Below, piece after piece: positions 44,453 to 57,156 of a stretch of 64,000 nt of DNA (the first letter of the stretch is position 1; each line of letters starts with the position of its first letter). This DNA is from Zygnema cylindricum. Lineage: Eukaryota > Streptophyta > Zygnematophyceae > Zygnematales > Zygnemataceae. The notes under the pieces are model-generated. The model was not told the origin of the DNA and searched no databases. It saw only the letters and a program-made list of their open reading frames with translations. A program made the position numbers and the translations under genes. Where the stretch lies: NCBI GenBank assembly GCA_037447655.1, contig JBBHKE010002948.1, positions 343,681 to 407,680 of the forward strand. Direction: 5' to 3'.

Positions 44453-46980
44453 TGGTCTTGGTATTCCAGGGTGTATTTTTTGAAAAATAAGTCAGAAGCT
44501 CAGGAATGTTTTAAACAATATAAAGCATGGAGGGAAAAACTTCATGAAACCTCAATCAAGAGAGTAAGGAGTGACAATGGTTGAGGGTATACCTCTAACC
44601 AGTTTGAGGATTTTCTGAGAGAAGATGGAGTGCAACACCAAAAGACAGTTCTTGAAAATCTTGAGCAGAATGGTGTAGTTGGAAGATTAACTTAGTGATA
44701 GTGCTAGGAGTATGTTGTCAGATAAGACGATAGGAAAGAAGTTTTTGGCCGAAGCAATGAACTATGTAAATTATCTCAAGAATAGAGTTCTTACTTCAGC
44801 AGTAAAAGGCCAAACACCTTATGAGAGATGGACAGGCCGAAAACCAAATATTTCACACTTAAAGGTTTTCGGTAGTCAAGTGTTCAGTTTAGACACAGAT
44901 CAGTCATACTGGAAGTTAGATCCAAAAGGAAAACCAAGATATCTACTAGGATATGATGAAGATGTAAAAGGATAGAGAGTCTATGATCTCAAAAGAGAGG
45001 ATATTATCCTAATGAAACATCTAGTGGTTATGGATGAAGGAAAATCTAAAGATCCCTTTAAGCATACAAAGACATTCAAATCAAATTTGAGTCAGAAAAT
45101 TCTGATGACTTTCAGCTTCCTAACTATCCAGGATTTCAAGAAGATGATACTCTTGCAAGCTCAAATCAAATCGAGAAGGACCCAAATGTGAAACCCCTAG
45201 TATTAACTCCAATCGAAACGGAAGAGTTGGTGGAAATCGACCTGGAAGCAAGAGATAGGGGAGAAGTAGAAACTGTTCGGAAGAATTCAAGAGAGCCATC
45301 TATTCCGGCAACCGAGTTGGAGGGAGGAAGAAGAAGCAGCAAAAGACTGCAAGAGAAGCAAGTCAACAATAAGGTATCCAAACTGTCTCACCCCGATAAA
45401 CCTCAAACTTACAATGAGGAAATGACTTGTCTTGAGAGAAACCGGTGGAAGAAAGCCATTAATGAGGAGATGGCCTCAATTATGGCTGTCGATGCATGGG
45501 AATCAATGGATTGTCCATCTGACAGGAAACCAATTGGGTGTAAGTGGGTATTTAAGTTGAAACTCAACCCGGATAACACCATTGAGGGCTACAAAGCTCG
45601 GTTAGTGGCGAAAGGATTTACCCAGAAAGAGGGAATTGACTACGAGGAGACTTTTGCTCCAGTCGCAGGTTTCCTTCGGTTCGGATACTTCTCAATATGG
45701 CGGCAACAAAAGACATGGAAGTGCATCAGATAGACATCAAGATGGCCTTCCTACATGGAGAGTTGGAAGAGGAAATTTTTATGCAACAGCTCGAAGGATT
45801 TGTGGAGCAAGGGGAGGAAAGCAAGGCATGTCGATTGATCAAATCTTTGTATAGGCTGAAACAGGCGCAGCGGGAATGGAACAAGAAGCTCGATGAGTTT
45901 ATTACAAGTTTGGGATATATTCGGATCAGCTCAAGTCACTCAATTTATTTGTTTGAGAATAAGGAAGGAATTATTTTTATTGCAATTTATGTTGATGATT
46001 TGCTTTTTTTAAGTAAACCTAGGGATAAAATAAATAAGTTGAAAATTAATCTAAAAGGAAAATTTGAGATGAAGGATATGGGAAAAGCAAGGTATATTTT
46101 GGGAATTCAGGTAGAGAGAGACATAGATAGGAAAATAATAAGATTAACTCAAAAGGAGGCCATTGGAAATAAGTTAGAAAAGTTCCAAATAGAAAAGGCT
46201 AATAGTTGTACCACTCCCGTGTAATTAAAAAAGGGAAGTGAGGGGAGTGTGGAAGATGGAGTTATAATCCTAGATGATGAGGTAGGCCCGGAAGGAAAAA
46301 AAATTATGTAGAACATCCGTTATAGACAAGTAGTGGGCATCCTAATATATTTCATGAATTGTACCCGTCTTAACATAGCCGCAGCTGTAGTACTAAGTAG
46401 AAGTCTGAATGCTCCCACTAAGAAAGATTGGGAGATGGCTAAGAGAGTCCTTAGATATCTCATAGGAAATAGGGATCTATGGTTGCATTTGGGTGGGAAC
46501 AATACATACATCACAACTTGGAGTGATAACAACTATGGGGATGCTCCTATGAGGAGATGCACATCTAGATATGTATTGTATGTGGGTAATGGAGCTTGCT
46601 CATGGAGCAGCAAGCAACAAAAGGTCATTGCCCAGTCCACCATGGAGGCTGAGTACATGGCTTCTTGCTCTGCTATAAAAAAACTAATGTGGGTCAAGTC
46701 TTTGCTTGGTGAGTTTGGTCATCTTAAGAGTGGTGTCCAAAAAGTGTTTTGTGATAATCAAGCTGCCATTGCCATTTCCGCCAATCCTAAACATCGTTTT
46801 AAAGCCAAACACATAGACATTAGACTTAGCTTTATGAGACAGAAAGTAGAAAACAAAATAATCACTTTGGAGTATAAACCAGATAGTGAAATGGTAGCAG
46901 ATTTGATGACCAAAACTGTGCCTTCTCCTAAACTAATTTTCTGCCGAGAGAAGTGTGGTCTTAAAATAAAGAGTGACTAG
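44453..46980 (+). pseudogene. CopA-5 integrase, RT and RNase H
   Basis: Continues copia pol from the integrase core (VRSDNG with a stop, near 44570), through FGSQVFSLDTD (44870), GYDEDVKG, a charged linker, GCKWVFKLKLNPDNTIEGYKA (45536-45600), a frameshift near 45680, IKMAFLHGELEEEIFM, LKQAQREWNKKL, the RT active site YVDDLLFLSK (45986-46015), then RNase H (TTWSDNNYGD, STMEAEYMA, CDNQAAIAISANP) ending at TAG 46978. Stops at 46222 and 46309. The polypurine tract follows. Confidence 0.85.
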
Positions 46981-46993
46981 AAAATAAAGGGAG

Positions 46994-48022
46994 TGTAGAA
47001 ATTAAAGGCTAATTTAGTATTTTGTAGGTTGTGTAAAATGCAGAAAAGAAGCACAGTCTGCCTCTAACTCCTCTCTCTAGCTCCCACACTTGTCGGAGTC
47101 ACTGAAAGTTGGAGAGGGAGATAGAGCCATGGCCGTCTATGCTATCAAGACGGGGACAGACTTTAGATTGGTAGATTTACCAAAACAGAACTTGACTGAC
47201 CCAGGATTTGAAAGTGGTACGTATCGTCCGTCAAAGCTGCATGTAACCGGTAGCCTTAACCAATTAGACTAGAATCAAAGTTATACAACATAGGGTTTGA
47301 TAAATACAAAAATATGTACATGTAGGTTATTTCATTTTACGGGATATTTGGACATAAAAGCAGTTTCAAATGTCCGACATACGGAATATGCAAAACCGAT
47401 ACCGCGCAATTTGTTTTGAATGCGAAACAAATATCGTGCAAGTATTTATGACAGCTACGATTGAAATATGTTTTAATCGAACAGCCGCGAAGCATGCCGA
47501 GATCGTGGAATTGTTTTTTGGCAGTTTGTGGTCAACGTCACATCAAATGACACGTGGCACAAACATATTGGAATACGACATCTCCAAGGATTTCAGTATC
47601 AAATCCAAAAATGACATGTGTCAACTTATTGGCCATGTCCTACAATGGCCGTACAGAAAGTATATTGGCACATGTACCTTTCTGTACGATACAGTATTAT
47701 GATTGGTGTCGTATTTTAGTAGATTGAGTTTTAGAGAGAGATAGGACATAGAAAAATTTCATAGATAGGACCCTCTCCTTGAGAGCTTTTGTAAAAAAGG
47801 TCAACTTTGACCCTTCATAACTTAGTGCTCAGGGGAGCAAATTCAGAGACTCTTTTTGCTATCGACTCAGCCAAGTCTTCCTTTTAGAGGGGTGGAGGTG
47901 GTCAGAGTTTTTGTCTACCAGGGTGGAAATTATTCTTGCTGAAACACAAAGGGGTCAATGTTATCCTAGAGGCTTAGTGTAAACTGCCTACATTAAAGAC
48001 CTATGGAGGTCTCTGAGATGCA
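46994..48022 (+). repeat. CopA-5 3' LTR
   Basis: Starts TGTAGAAATTAAAGG and ends near GAGATGCA; about 1029 bp. It joins directly to the interior of another Gag (CopA-6) with no primer site, which points to a tandem array with a deletion after the LTR. The antisense tRNA-like segment is at 47191-47272. Confidence 0.8.
47191..47272 (-). other. tRNA-like A-box/B-box segment (clearest copy)
   Basis: The minus strand reads TAGTCTAATTGGTTAAGGC, a near-perfect Pol III A box, and about 45 nt later TTTCAAATCC, resembling a B box. It is antisense to the CopA-5 LTR. Acceptor arms do not pair convincingly. Confidence 0.5.
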
Positions 48023-48961
48023 GAAAAGGCCGGGTGGACAGGAACAATGAAAATGAAAGTTAACTCTCTTATCATGAAGTTACCACATGAGTACGAGAAC
48101 ATAGTGTACCGTGTACAAGAAATGTCTGATAGTTTGTGGAAATGGAACATAATGGTCTGGATGATACTTGTGCAAGAAAACAAAAAAGAGATTAGGAGAG
48201 GAGGAAAGAGCATTCAAGCTTTAGCAACAAGAGGGGACCGATGGGGGAAGGACCCGAAGAAACAGTAGAATGGGGAAAGAGATCATTCTAGAGGACCGAG
48301 GCCTCCAAAGGGTCTTTGTCATTTTTGCAAAAAGCTAGGACACTTCACAACATATTGTGTCAAGCTGTCGGAGTTGAGGCTCTAAGAGAACCGTGGAGGG
48401 AGTTCTTCCAGAGGGAAGAAAAGGACACTCGTGGTCACAAAAGTGACAGGAGAAACCGAGGACAAGTCTTCCGAGGAGGATCAGGAGCTTCTTCTTGATG
48501 AGAGTCTGAGGGACAAAGAGATCCATCGGAAACAAAAGTGTACCTTTGGAGCAATTTAGGAAGCGCCGCAGGAAGGGTGGATCAATGACTCAAGTGCATC
48601 CATGCATACGTGTCGTGATAAGGAACATTCACTAAGGTAAAAAGATTCTTACTGTAAAGATAGAGTGTGGGGATGGGAGAGTGGTTACATCTGATCTAGT
48701 GGGGTCACTGGATCTGAAAGTCTTATAAGAGGGTAAGATTTCTATACTTACATTCTCAGATGTACTCTACATTCCTCAGCTGAGTAAAAATGTTGTCTCT
48801 ACGTCTGTGTTAGATGACAAAGAGTTTGATACCTTCACTATAAATGGAGTCCTTACAGCTAAGTATGGGGATGAATATTACTTCACTGCAGATAAGGGTA
48901 GCCAAGGAATGTTTTGGCTTAACCTGAGTAATGAAAAGAAAAATGCTTACTATGTTGGTGT
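48023..48961 (+). pseudogene. CopA-6 gag and protease, first part
   Basis: Copia Gag interior (NSLIMKLPHEYENIVYRVQE), a knuckle CHFCKKLGHF near 48320, a protease region with DSSAS where sister copies have DSGAS (near 48590), and ISTLTFSDVLYIPQLSKN-like sequence. Several stops. The frame breaks at 48961, where CopA-7 is inserted, and resumes at 53637-53642. The Gag N-terminus and primer site are deleted at the 48022 junction. Confidence 0.82.
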
Positions 48962-50009
48962 TGAAACTCTGAGACCTCCATAAGTCCTCAGAGTGGACAG
49001 CTTCCAAGAAGCCTTTAGGATAATCCTAACCCCTTTGTGTTTAAGCAAAAATAACTGCCACCCTGGCAGACAAAAATTCTGACCACCTTCACCATTGTGA
49101 AGACAAGACTACCCTAAGTCGATAGCAAAAAGAATCTCTAAATTTGCTCCCCTGAGCAGTAAGTTATGGAGGGTCAAAGTTGACCTTTTGTACAGAAGCT
49201 CTCTGGGAGAGAGGGTCCTATCTTCTAATTTTTCTAAGTCCTATCTCTCTCACAGACTCTATCTACTGATGTACGGAACCAATCAGATTACAGTTCCGTA
49301 CGCAAAAGTACAGATGCCGTTGTACTTTATGTACGGAGACTGTACGACATGCATTAAATGTCGACACGTGGTATGTCCGGATTCGCTCCTTTAATCCTCG
49401 GAGATGCCGCGCTCTCATGTAACTTCGCCACGTGTCATCGGATGTGGCGATGCCCACAAACCGCCGAATTCTCCTTCCGCGATCTCGGCGCTAATTCCGG
49501 CCATCCGATTAAACTCGCATTTGATCGTAGCCGTAATAAATACATACGCGGTATTTGTTTCGCTTACGAAATCAATGTGCGGTATTGATTTCTTATCCGT
49601 ACCGTAATTCGTACTTTTACACTACCATATCTATGTATCCCGTTAACAGTTATAGTTAAATGACTTATCCTACGTGTACATGTTTAAATAATTATCGTAC
49701 TATATGCTATGTAACACTACTTCTAGACTTAACGGCTAAGGCTACCGGCTATCTGCTTCCTGACGGCCGGCAGGTACCAGGATCAAATCCTGTCGCCCGC
49801 AAATACCTTTTAGTAATTAATCCCTATACTTATATAAATTTCCCGTAAACCTGAGGATAGCCTAGGTAGCCATGGCTCTAGCTTCCTCTCCAATTTCTCA
49901 GTGACTGCGACAAGTTTGAGAGTTGGAGAGAGAAGTTAGAGGTAGACTGCCTTGGCTTCTTTTTTTCTATTCAGACCTAGAAAATACTTAAAACCATTTT
50001 ATTTCTACA
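48962..50009 (-). repeat. CopA-7 3' LTR
   Basis: 1048 bp with TG...CA ends, next to the polypurine tract (minus-strand AATAAGGGGAG at 50010-50020). Highly similar to 52592-53636. Confidence 0.95.
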
Positions 50010-50013
50010 CTCC

Positions 50014-52527
50014 CCTTATTTTCTAGTCAATCTTTAATTTCAGACCACACTTCTCCCTGCAGAAAATTAGCTTAGGGGAAGGCACAGGTTTGGTCATCAT
50101 ATCTGCTACCATCTCACTATCTGGTCGGTACTCTAAAATGATTATTTTATTTTCTACTTTCTCTCTAACAAAGCTGAGTCTAATGTCCATGTGTTTAGCT
50201 TTAAAATGATGTTTAGGATTGGCAGAAATAGCGATTGCTGCTTGATTATCACAAAATATTTTCTGCACACCACTCTTAAGATGACCAAGTTCACCAAGTA
50301 AAGACTTGACCCACATCAATTCTTTTACAGCAGAGCAAGAGGCCATATACTCAGCCTCCATGGTGGACTGAGCAATAACCTTTTGCTGTTTGCTACTCCA
50401 ACAACAAGCCCCATCACCCACATATAATACATATCTAGAAGTGCATCTCCTCATCGGAGCATCACCATAACTAGCATCACTCCAAGTAGTGATGTCAGTA
50501 TTCTCCCCACCCAAATGCAACCATAGATCCCTAGTTCCTATCAAGTATCTAAGAACTCTCTTAGCTGCCACCCAATCCTTCTTAGTGGGAGCATTTAGAC
50601 TTCTACTCAGCACTCCTACAGTTGCAGCTAAATCCGGCCGGGTACAATTCATAAAATAGATTAGAATTCCCACTACTTGCCTGTAAGGAATAGTCTGCAT
50701 GAACATCTGTTCTTGAGGAGATAATTCCTCGTCTAAGACTATGACTCCTTCTTCCTCACTCCCCTCACTTCCCTTCTTCAATTCCATTGGAGTTGTACAA
50801 CTATTAGCTTTATCCATTTGAAATTTTTCAAGCATGTTCCCTATTGCTTCCTTTTGAGTCAATCTTATAATTTTTCTTTTTCGGTCTCTCTCTACTTGAA
50901 TTCCCAAAATTTATTTTGCTTCCCCCATATCCTTCATTTCAAATCTTCCCTCAAGATCGGTTTTGAGTTTATTAATTTTTTCCATTGATTTACTTAAAAC
51001 AAGCAAATCATCAACATAAATTGGAATAAATTGGATACCTTCCTCATCTTCGAAAACATAGATTGAGAGATCTGAGCTGATCCGGATATATCCCTGACCG
51101 GTAAGAAACTCATCAAGCTTCTTATTCCATTGTCAAGGCGCCTGTTTCAAACCATAAAGAGATTTAATCAGCCTGCATACCTTACTCTCCTCTCCTTCCT
51201 CCACAAAACCTTCGGGTTGTCGCATGAAGATCTCCTCTTCCAATTCTCCATTCAAAAAGGCTGTCTTGATGTCCATCTGGTGCACTTCCATGTCTTCTGC
51301 TGCTGCTAAACTGAGAAGTATGCGGACGGAGGGAAATCTAACCACCGGGGCAAAGGTTTCCTCCTAGTCAATTCCCTCCTTTTGTGTAAATCCCTTTGCC
51401 ACTAATCTGGCCTTGTAGCGCTCGATTGTATTATCTGGGTTCAGTTTTAATTTGAAAACCCACTTACAACCGATTGGTTTTCGGTTAGGTGGACAATCCA
51501 CCAGCTCCCAAGTATCGGCTGCCATAATTGAGGCCATCTCCTCATTGATGGCTGTCTTCCACCGGTTTCTTTCTGGACAAGTCATCGCCTCTCCATTAGT
51601 TTGAGGTTCATCTTGATGAGATAGTTTAGTTACCTTGTTATTAACCTGTTTTTCTTGCAGTCTTTTGCTACTTCTCCTCCCCCCCTCAAAATCTGAGGCC
51701 GGAATAGATGGTTCTCGTGGATTCTTTCGAACCAACTCGGCTTCTCCCCTATCCCTTGATTCCGAATCAATTTCCACCACGTCTTCCGCTTCGGGTAGAG
51801 TTGTCACTGGAGTTTCCACAACCGAGTCCTTTTCGGTCTGATTTTTACCTGCAAGAATGTCATCTTCTCTAAAACCTGGATAGTTAGGAAGCTCAAAGTC
51901 ATCGGAATTTTTTGACTCAAATCTGATTTTTACTGACTTCGTATATTTGAAGGGATTCACAGACTTTCCTTCATCCATAACTACTAGATGTTTTACTAGG
52001 ATTATATCTTCCCTTTTTAGATCATAAACTCTATATCCTTTAACATCCTCATCATATCCTAATAAGTATCCCGGTTTTCCTTTAGGATCTAGCTTCCAAT
52101 TAGACCGATCTGTATCTAGACTGAATACTTGACTGCCGAAAACCTTTAAATGAGATAAGTCTGGTTTCCGGCCAGTCCATCTCTCATAAGGTGTTTGATC
52201 TTTTATAGCTGAAGTAAGAACTCTATATTTGAGGTAATTAGCACAGTTCATTGCTTCTCCCCAGAACCTTTTTCCTATCTTCTTATCGGACAACATACTT
52301 CTAGCACTATCACTTAGTGTTCTATTTAACCTTTCAGCTACCCTATTCTGTTTCGGATTTTTTGGAACTGTCTTTTGGTGTTGAACCCCATCTTCCCTCA
52401 AAAAATCCTCTTTCCTGGTGAATCTGCTTCCTTTAAACCCTGGAGGAATTCCAAGACTTGATGGACGCCCCAATCGTCCACTCACTATCCCCCAAAACCT
52501 TTTTTCGCATAGAGCTCCTATCATCAT
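50014..52527 (-). pseudogene. CopA-7 gag-pol with a large internal deletion
   Basis: One minus-strand frame, from GALCEKRFWGIVSGRL (Gag N-terminus, near 52500) directly into FLREDGVQHQ (integrase, near 52400). The deletion joins at a shared TCCTC/GAGGA and removes about 1.8 kb relative to CopA-8. The rest reads integrase (AERLNRTLSDSARSML), RT (CKWVFKLKLNPDN, IKTAFLNGELEEEIF) and RNase H to 50023. Stops at 51364, 51133 and 50911. The frame is not shifted by the deletion. Confidence 0.9.
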
Positions 52528-52591
52528 ACTTTCCTATTATATTAAGCCAATTCCATTAAAGATTGGTACCCTAGAGGGTGGGCCCATCCCT

Positions 52592-53636
52592 TGAAACTGT
52601 GAGACCTCCATAAGTCCTCAGAGTGGACAGCTTCCAAGAAGCCTCTAGGATAATCCTGACCCCTTTGTGTTTAAGCAAAAATAACTGCCACCCTGGCAGA
52701 CAAAAACTCTAACCACCTTTACCCTTGTGAAGAGAAGACTCCCCTGAGTCGATAGCAAAAAGAATCTCTGAATTTGCTCCCTTGAGCAGTAAGTTATGGA
52801 GGGTAAAAGTTGACCTTTTGTATAGAAGCTCTTTGGGAGAGAGGGTCCTATCTTCTAATTTTTCTAAGTCCTATCTCTCTCACAGACTCTATCTACTGAT
52901 GTACGGAACCAATCAGATTACAGTTCCGTACGCAAAAGTAGAGCAGCTGTTGTACTTTATGTACGGACACTGTACGACATGCCTTAAATGTCGACACGTG
53001 GTATGTCCGGATTCGCTCCTTTAATCCTCGGAGATGCCACGCTCCTATGTAACTTCGCCACGTGTCATCCGATGTGGCGATGCCCACAAACCGTCGAATT
53101 CTCCTTCCGCGATCTCGGCGCTAATTCCGGCCGTCCGATTAAACTCGCATTTGATCGTAGCCGTAATAAATACATGCGCGGTATTTGTTTCGCTTACGAA
53201 ATCAATGCGCGGTATTGATTTTTTATCTGTACCGTAATTCGTACTTTTACACTACCATATCTATGTATCCCGTTAACAGTTATAGTTAAATGACTAATCC
53301 TACGTGTACATGTTTAAATAATTATCGTACTATATGCTATGTAACACTACTTCTAGACTTAACGGCTAAAGCTACCGGCTATGTGCTTTTAACGGCCGGC
53401 ACGTACCAGGATCAAATCTTGTCGCCGACAAATACCTTTTAGTAATTAATCTTCATACTTATATAAATTTCCCGTAAACCTGAGGATAGCCTAGGTAGCC
53501 ATGGCTCTAGCTTCCTCTCCAATTTCACAGTGACTGCGACAAGTTTGAGAGTTGGAGAGAGAAGTTAGAGGTAGACTGCCTCGGCTTCTTTTTTTCTATT
53601 CAGACCTAGAAAATACTTAAAACCATTAATTTCTTC
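52592..53636 (-). repeat. CopA-7 5' LTR
   Basis: 1045 bp with TG...CA ends. A mutated primer site (minus-strand AGGGATGGGCCCA, 52579-52591) abuts it. The tRNA-like segment is at about 53355-53430. Confidence 0.95.
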
Positions 53637-56460
53637 AGGTGTTCCTAAGTTGATGATTTCGCATAAGCGGTTTGGGCATGTGCATTTTGATAGGTTGAGG
53701 GAATTGAAAAAGCTTGAGGTAGTAGAAGGCATTGAGTTTGGGGATAACAAAATGATGGATGATTGTAGTGGTTGTGCTTAAGGTAAGGCTCACACACTTC
53801 CCTTTCCCAAAGTCGCCACATATAGAGGTGAGAAAGTACTAGATTTGGTCCACACAGATATTTGGGGACCTGCAAAAGTACCTTCGGTTGGAGGAAAGAG
53901 GTTTATGTTAACAATAACCGATGACTGGTCTAGATACTCTAGAGTGTATTTTCTAAAAACAAAGTCTGAAACATCAACTTACTTCAAAGAATAAAAAGCG
54001 TGGAGTGAGAAGTCGCATGAAACCCACATTAAGAGAATAAAGAGTGATAATAGGGGGGAATATACATCTAACCAGTTTGAGGAATATCTAGGAGATGAGG
54101 GTGTGCAGCACCAGAAAACTGTACCATATAACCCGGAACAAAATGGGGTAGCTGAGAGGTTGAATCGAACACTAGGAGATAGTGCATGCAGTATGTTGGC
54201 CGACCAGAAAATAGGAAAAAGATTTTGGGAAGAGGCAATGAACTGTGCTAACTACATTAAGAATAGATTCCTTACCTTAGCTGTAAAGGGAGTGACACCT
54301 TATGAGAGATGGGTTGGAAGGAAACCAGATATCTCACATCTTAAAGTGTTCGGTAGCCAAGTTTACAGTCTTGGCACAGATAGGAAAAACTGGAAACTAG
54401 ATGCTAAGGGAAAACCTGGATACTTTGTGGGATATGATGAGGATGTTAAGGGGTATAGAGTCTATGACTTAGCAAAGAAAGATATCATTCAGGTTAAACA
54501 CCTAGTTGTCATGGATGAAGGAATGTCATTTGATCCCTTCAAATATACAAAAAAGATAAGAATCTGATTCGAGTCCGAATGTGAGGACAACTCAGCCGTT
54601 CCCGAAAAGAACATCAGTGAAAACCGTGATTGCAAGTTCAGAGGAGATCTGAGATACAAGAGACTCACCACAAACCTCACATACTCCTTTGGACTTCAAG
54701 GAGATAGAAGAAGTGGGACCAGAATTGGCTACCATGGACTGGGGAGCCGATTAGACAGTGAGGAGAAATCCAAGACTTCCATCCATTCCTGTTTCGGATT
54801 TTGAGGGAGGGAGAAGTAGCAACAAAAGGATAAAGGAAAAACAGGCCGCTTATAAGGTAACTATATTATCTCACCCGGATGAGCCTCAGTTTTACTCAGA
54901 GGCAGTGAATAGTCCAGAGAAAGAAAGATGGATTAGAGCCATAAATGATAAGATGGCCTTCATCATGGAAGCAAATACTTGGGAACTAGCGAATTGACCT
55001 AAAAACAGAAAACCTTTTGGGGGTAAATTGGTATTTAAAATAAAATTGAACCCAGATAACACCATTGAGAGATATAAGGCTCGATTTGTAGCGAAGGGGT
55101 TCACCCAAAAGGAGGCGATTGACTATGAGGAGACCTTTGCTCCTGTTTTTCGGTTCCCATCAGTAAGGATTCTCCTCAGTCTGGCAGCAACGGAAGACAT
55201 GGAAATACACCTGATGGAAATTAAGACTGCTTTTTTTAATGGTGAGTTAGAGGAAGAAATTTTCATGAGGTATCCCGAGGGGTTCGTGAAGGAAGGAGAA
55301 GAGAGCAAAATCTGCAGGCTCATAAAGTCCTTGTATGGACTGAAGCAGGCTCCCGACAATGGAATAAGAAACTAGATGAGTTTCTCACCGGTCTATGATA
55401 TATCCAGATAAGCTCAGACCATTCCATCTATATGTTTGAAGATGAGAATGGTGTCATTTTTATTTCAATTTATGTGGATGATCTGCTTGTATTGAGTAAA
55501 TCTTTGGAAAAGATCAATAAGTTAAAAAAAGATCTTAGAAGCAGATTTGATATGAAGGATGTAGGGGAGGCAAGATATATTTTGGAGATTCAAATGGAGA
55601 GAGATATGGGGAAGAGGATTATCAGACTTACTCAGAAAGAAGCAATAGGTAATATGCTTGAGAAATTCCAGATGAAAAATGCTAAGAGTTGTACCACTCC
55701 CATGGACTTGAAAAAAGTAAATTATGGGAGTGTATAAAGAGGAGTGATGATCTTAGATGATCAGATGAGTCCAAAAAGAGAGAGTTTATGAAGTTTATTC
55801 CTTATAGACAGGTCGTAGGAAGTTTAATCTATTTTATGAGGTGCACCAGGCCGGACATAGCGGCTGCAGTTGGAGAACTCAGTAGGAGTCTTAATGATCC
55901 TAGGAAGAGAGATTCGGAGGCAGCCAAGAGAGTCATGAGATATCTAGTGGGAACCAGAGAGTTATGGTTGCATTTCGGAGGGGAGCACACTGACATCACT
56001 ACTTCGAGTGATGCCAGTTATGGGGACGCACGTATGAGAAGATGCACTTCTGGGTATGTGTTGTATGTTTGGGAAAGTGCTTGCTGTTAGAGCAGTAAGC
56101 AACAAAAGTTGGTTGCTCGGTCTACTATGGAGGCTGAGTACATGGCCTCTTGTTCTGCTGTGAAAGAGTAGATGTGGGTCAAGTCTTTGTTGCAAGAACT
56201 TGGGTATATGAAGGAGCCAGTGCATGAAGTGTTTTGTGATAATCAAGCTGCCATTGCAATTGCAGATAATCCAAAACATCAATTTAAGGCTAAACATATG
56301 GACATAAGATTGAGTTTTGTAAGATATAAAGTTGAGAATAAGATTTTGAATCTTGTATATAGATCTGATGAGGAAATGGTGGCTGATATGATGACAAAAC
56401 CGGTGTCTTCTCCAAAGTTAAAATATTGTTGAGAAAAGTGTGTATTAAAACTGAAGTTAA
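53637..56460 (+). pseudogene. CopA-6 pol, second part
   Basis: Resumes with HKRFGHVHFDRLRELKKL (HHCC), CSGC near 53765, HTDIWGP near 53855, integrase core, then an open stretch (54103-54567: QNGVAERLNRTLGDSA, GSQVYSLGTDR). RT follows with frame and stop defects (IKLNPDNTIERYKA near 55040; YVDDLLVLSK near 55465-55500), then RNase H (NCTRPDIAAAV-type region, TTSSDASYGD, STMEAEYMA-like) to about 56432. Stops include 53779, 54565, 54995, 55735 and 56088. The polypurine tract is at 56470-56484. Confidence 0.85.
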
Positions 56461-56484
56461 ATTTAGACTAGAAAATAAGGGGAG

Positions 56485-57156
56485 TGTTGAAATTATTAGA
56501 ATTATGTGGTATTTTCTAGGTTTAAATAAAATAATACAAAAATAAAAAGAAAAAAGCGGACAGCCTGTCTCCACTTTCTCTCTACCCACCATACTTGTTG
56601 TAGTCACTGAGAGATACAGAGTGTGGCTGAGCCATGGTTGTCCTAGCTCAGCAAGTAGGACTAAAGAGTGACTTAAGTCACTCTTTAGAAAAGGATGAGA
56701 CCGGCATGACTCGAACCTCCGACTGGCATAGCGCGGCGTAGCCGTTTGCTCTAAACTAGTCTGTCGTGGAAGTTCGTTAAGAGATAAAGGGATCAATATT
56801 TATTTAAACTATTTTATGGTACTGAAATCAATTAATTGGAATTTAAACAAAGGAACATAAAACTTGTTAAAGTTTAGTGCGGACGTCGTTTCGCACGAAA
56901 CAAATCAATCGAACATTTGTTTCGACAGTCGACATTTAATGTCGTATTTAATCCGACGGCACATATCATCGCCGAGATTTCGAAATGGTCACTTTGGCTT
57001 TTATGGACGTGGCATGACTTGGCGCCGCGTGGAAGGATGACATTCGGTCGCGAGAATTTCAAAAAATGTACGAACGAGTTGAAAAGTGATACGCGTCCAC
57101 TCAGTGGCCTTGTCGTACACAGGCCGTACAGAAAGGACATCGGACGTAGTACCTTT
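56485..57156 (+). repeat. CopA-6 3' LTR, left part (continues 63577-63909)
   Basis: Starts TGTTGAAATTATTAG, is interrupted by CopA-8 after CCTTT (57152-57156), and continues after the second CCTTT at 63572-63576 to about 63909. The whole LTR is about 1005 bp. It contains a perfect 28-bp palindrome (56661-56688) and an antisense tRNA-like segment (56697-56770). Confidence 0.9.

Larger units (their letters stand above)
48962..53636 (-). mobile_element. CopA-7: nested lineage A copia with both LTRs and target duplication GGTGT
   Basis: Left LTR 48962-50009, internal 50010-52591, right LTR 52592-53636, with GGTGT at 48957-48961 and 53637-53641. Removing it rejoins CopA-6 coding sequence in its HHCC region. 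The internal region is only about 2.6 kb, because Gag C-terminus, protease and much of integrase are deleted. The element could move only with helper proteins. Confidence 0.95.

Noticed and set aside
47191-47272. A genuine tRNA gene
   Set aside because: A- and B-box-like words are present but acceptor and anticodon stems do not pair convincingly, and all copies lie inside LTRs.
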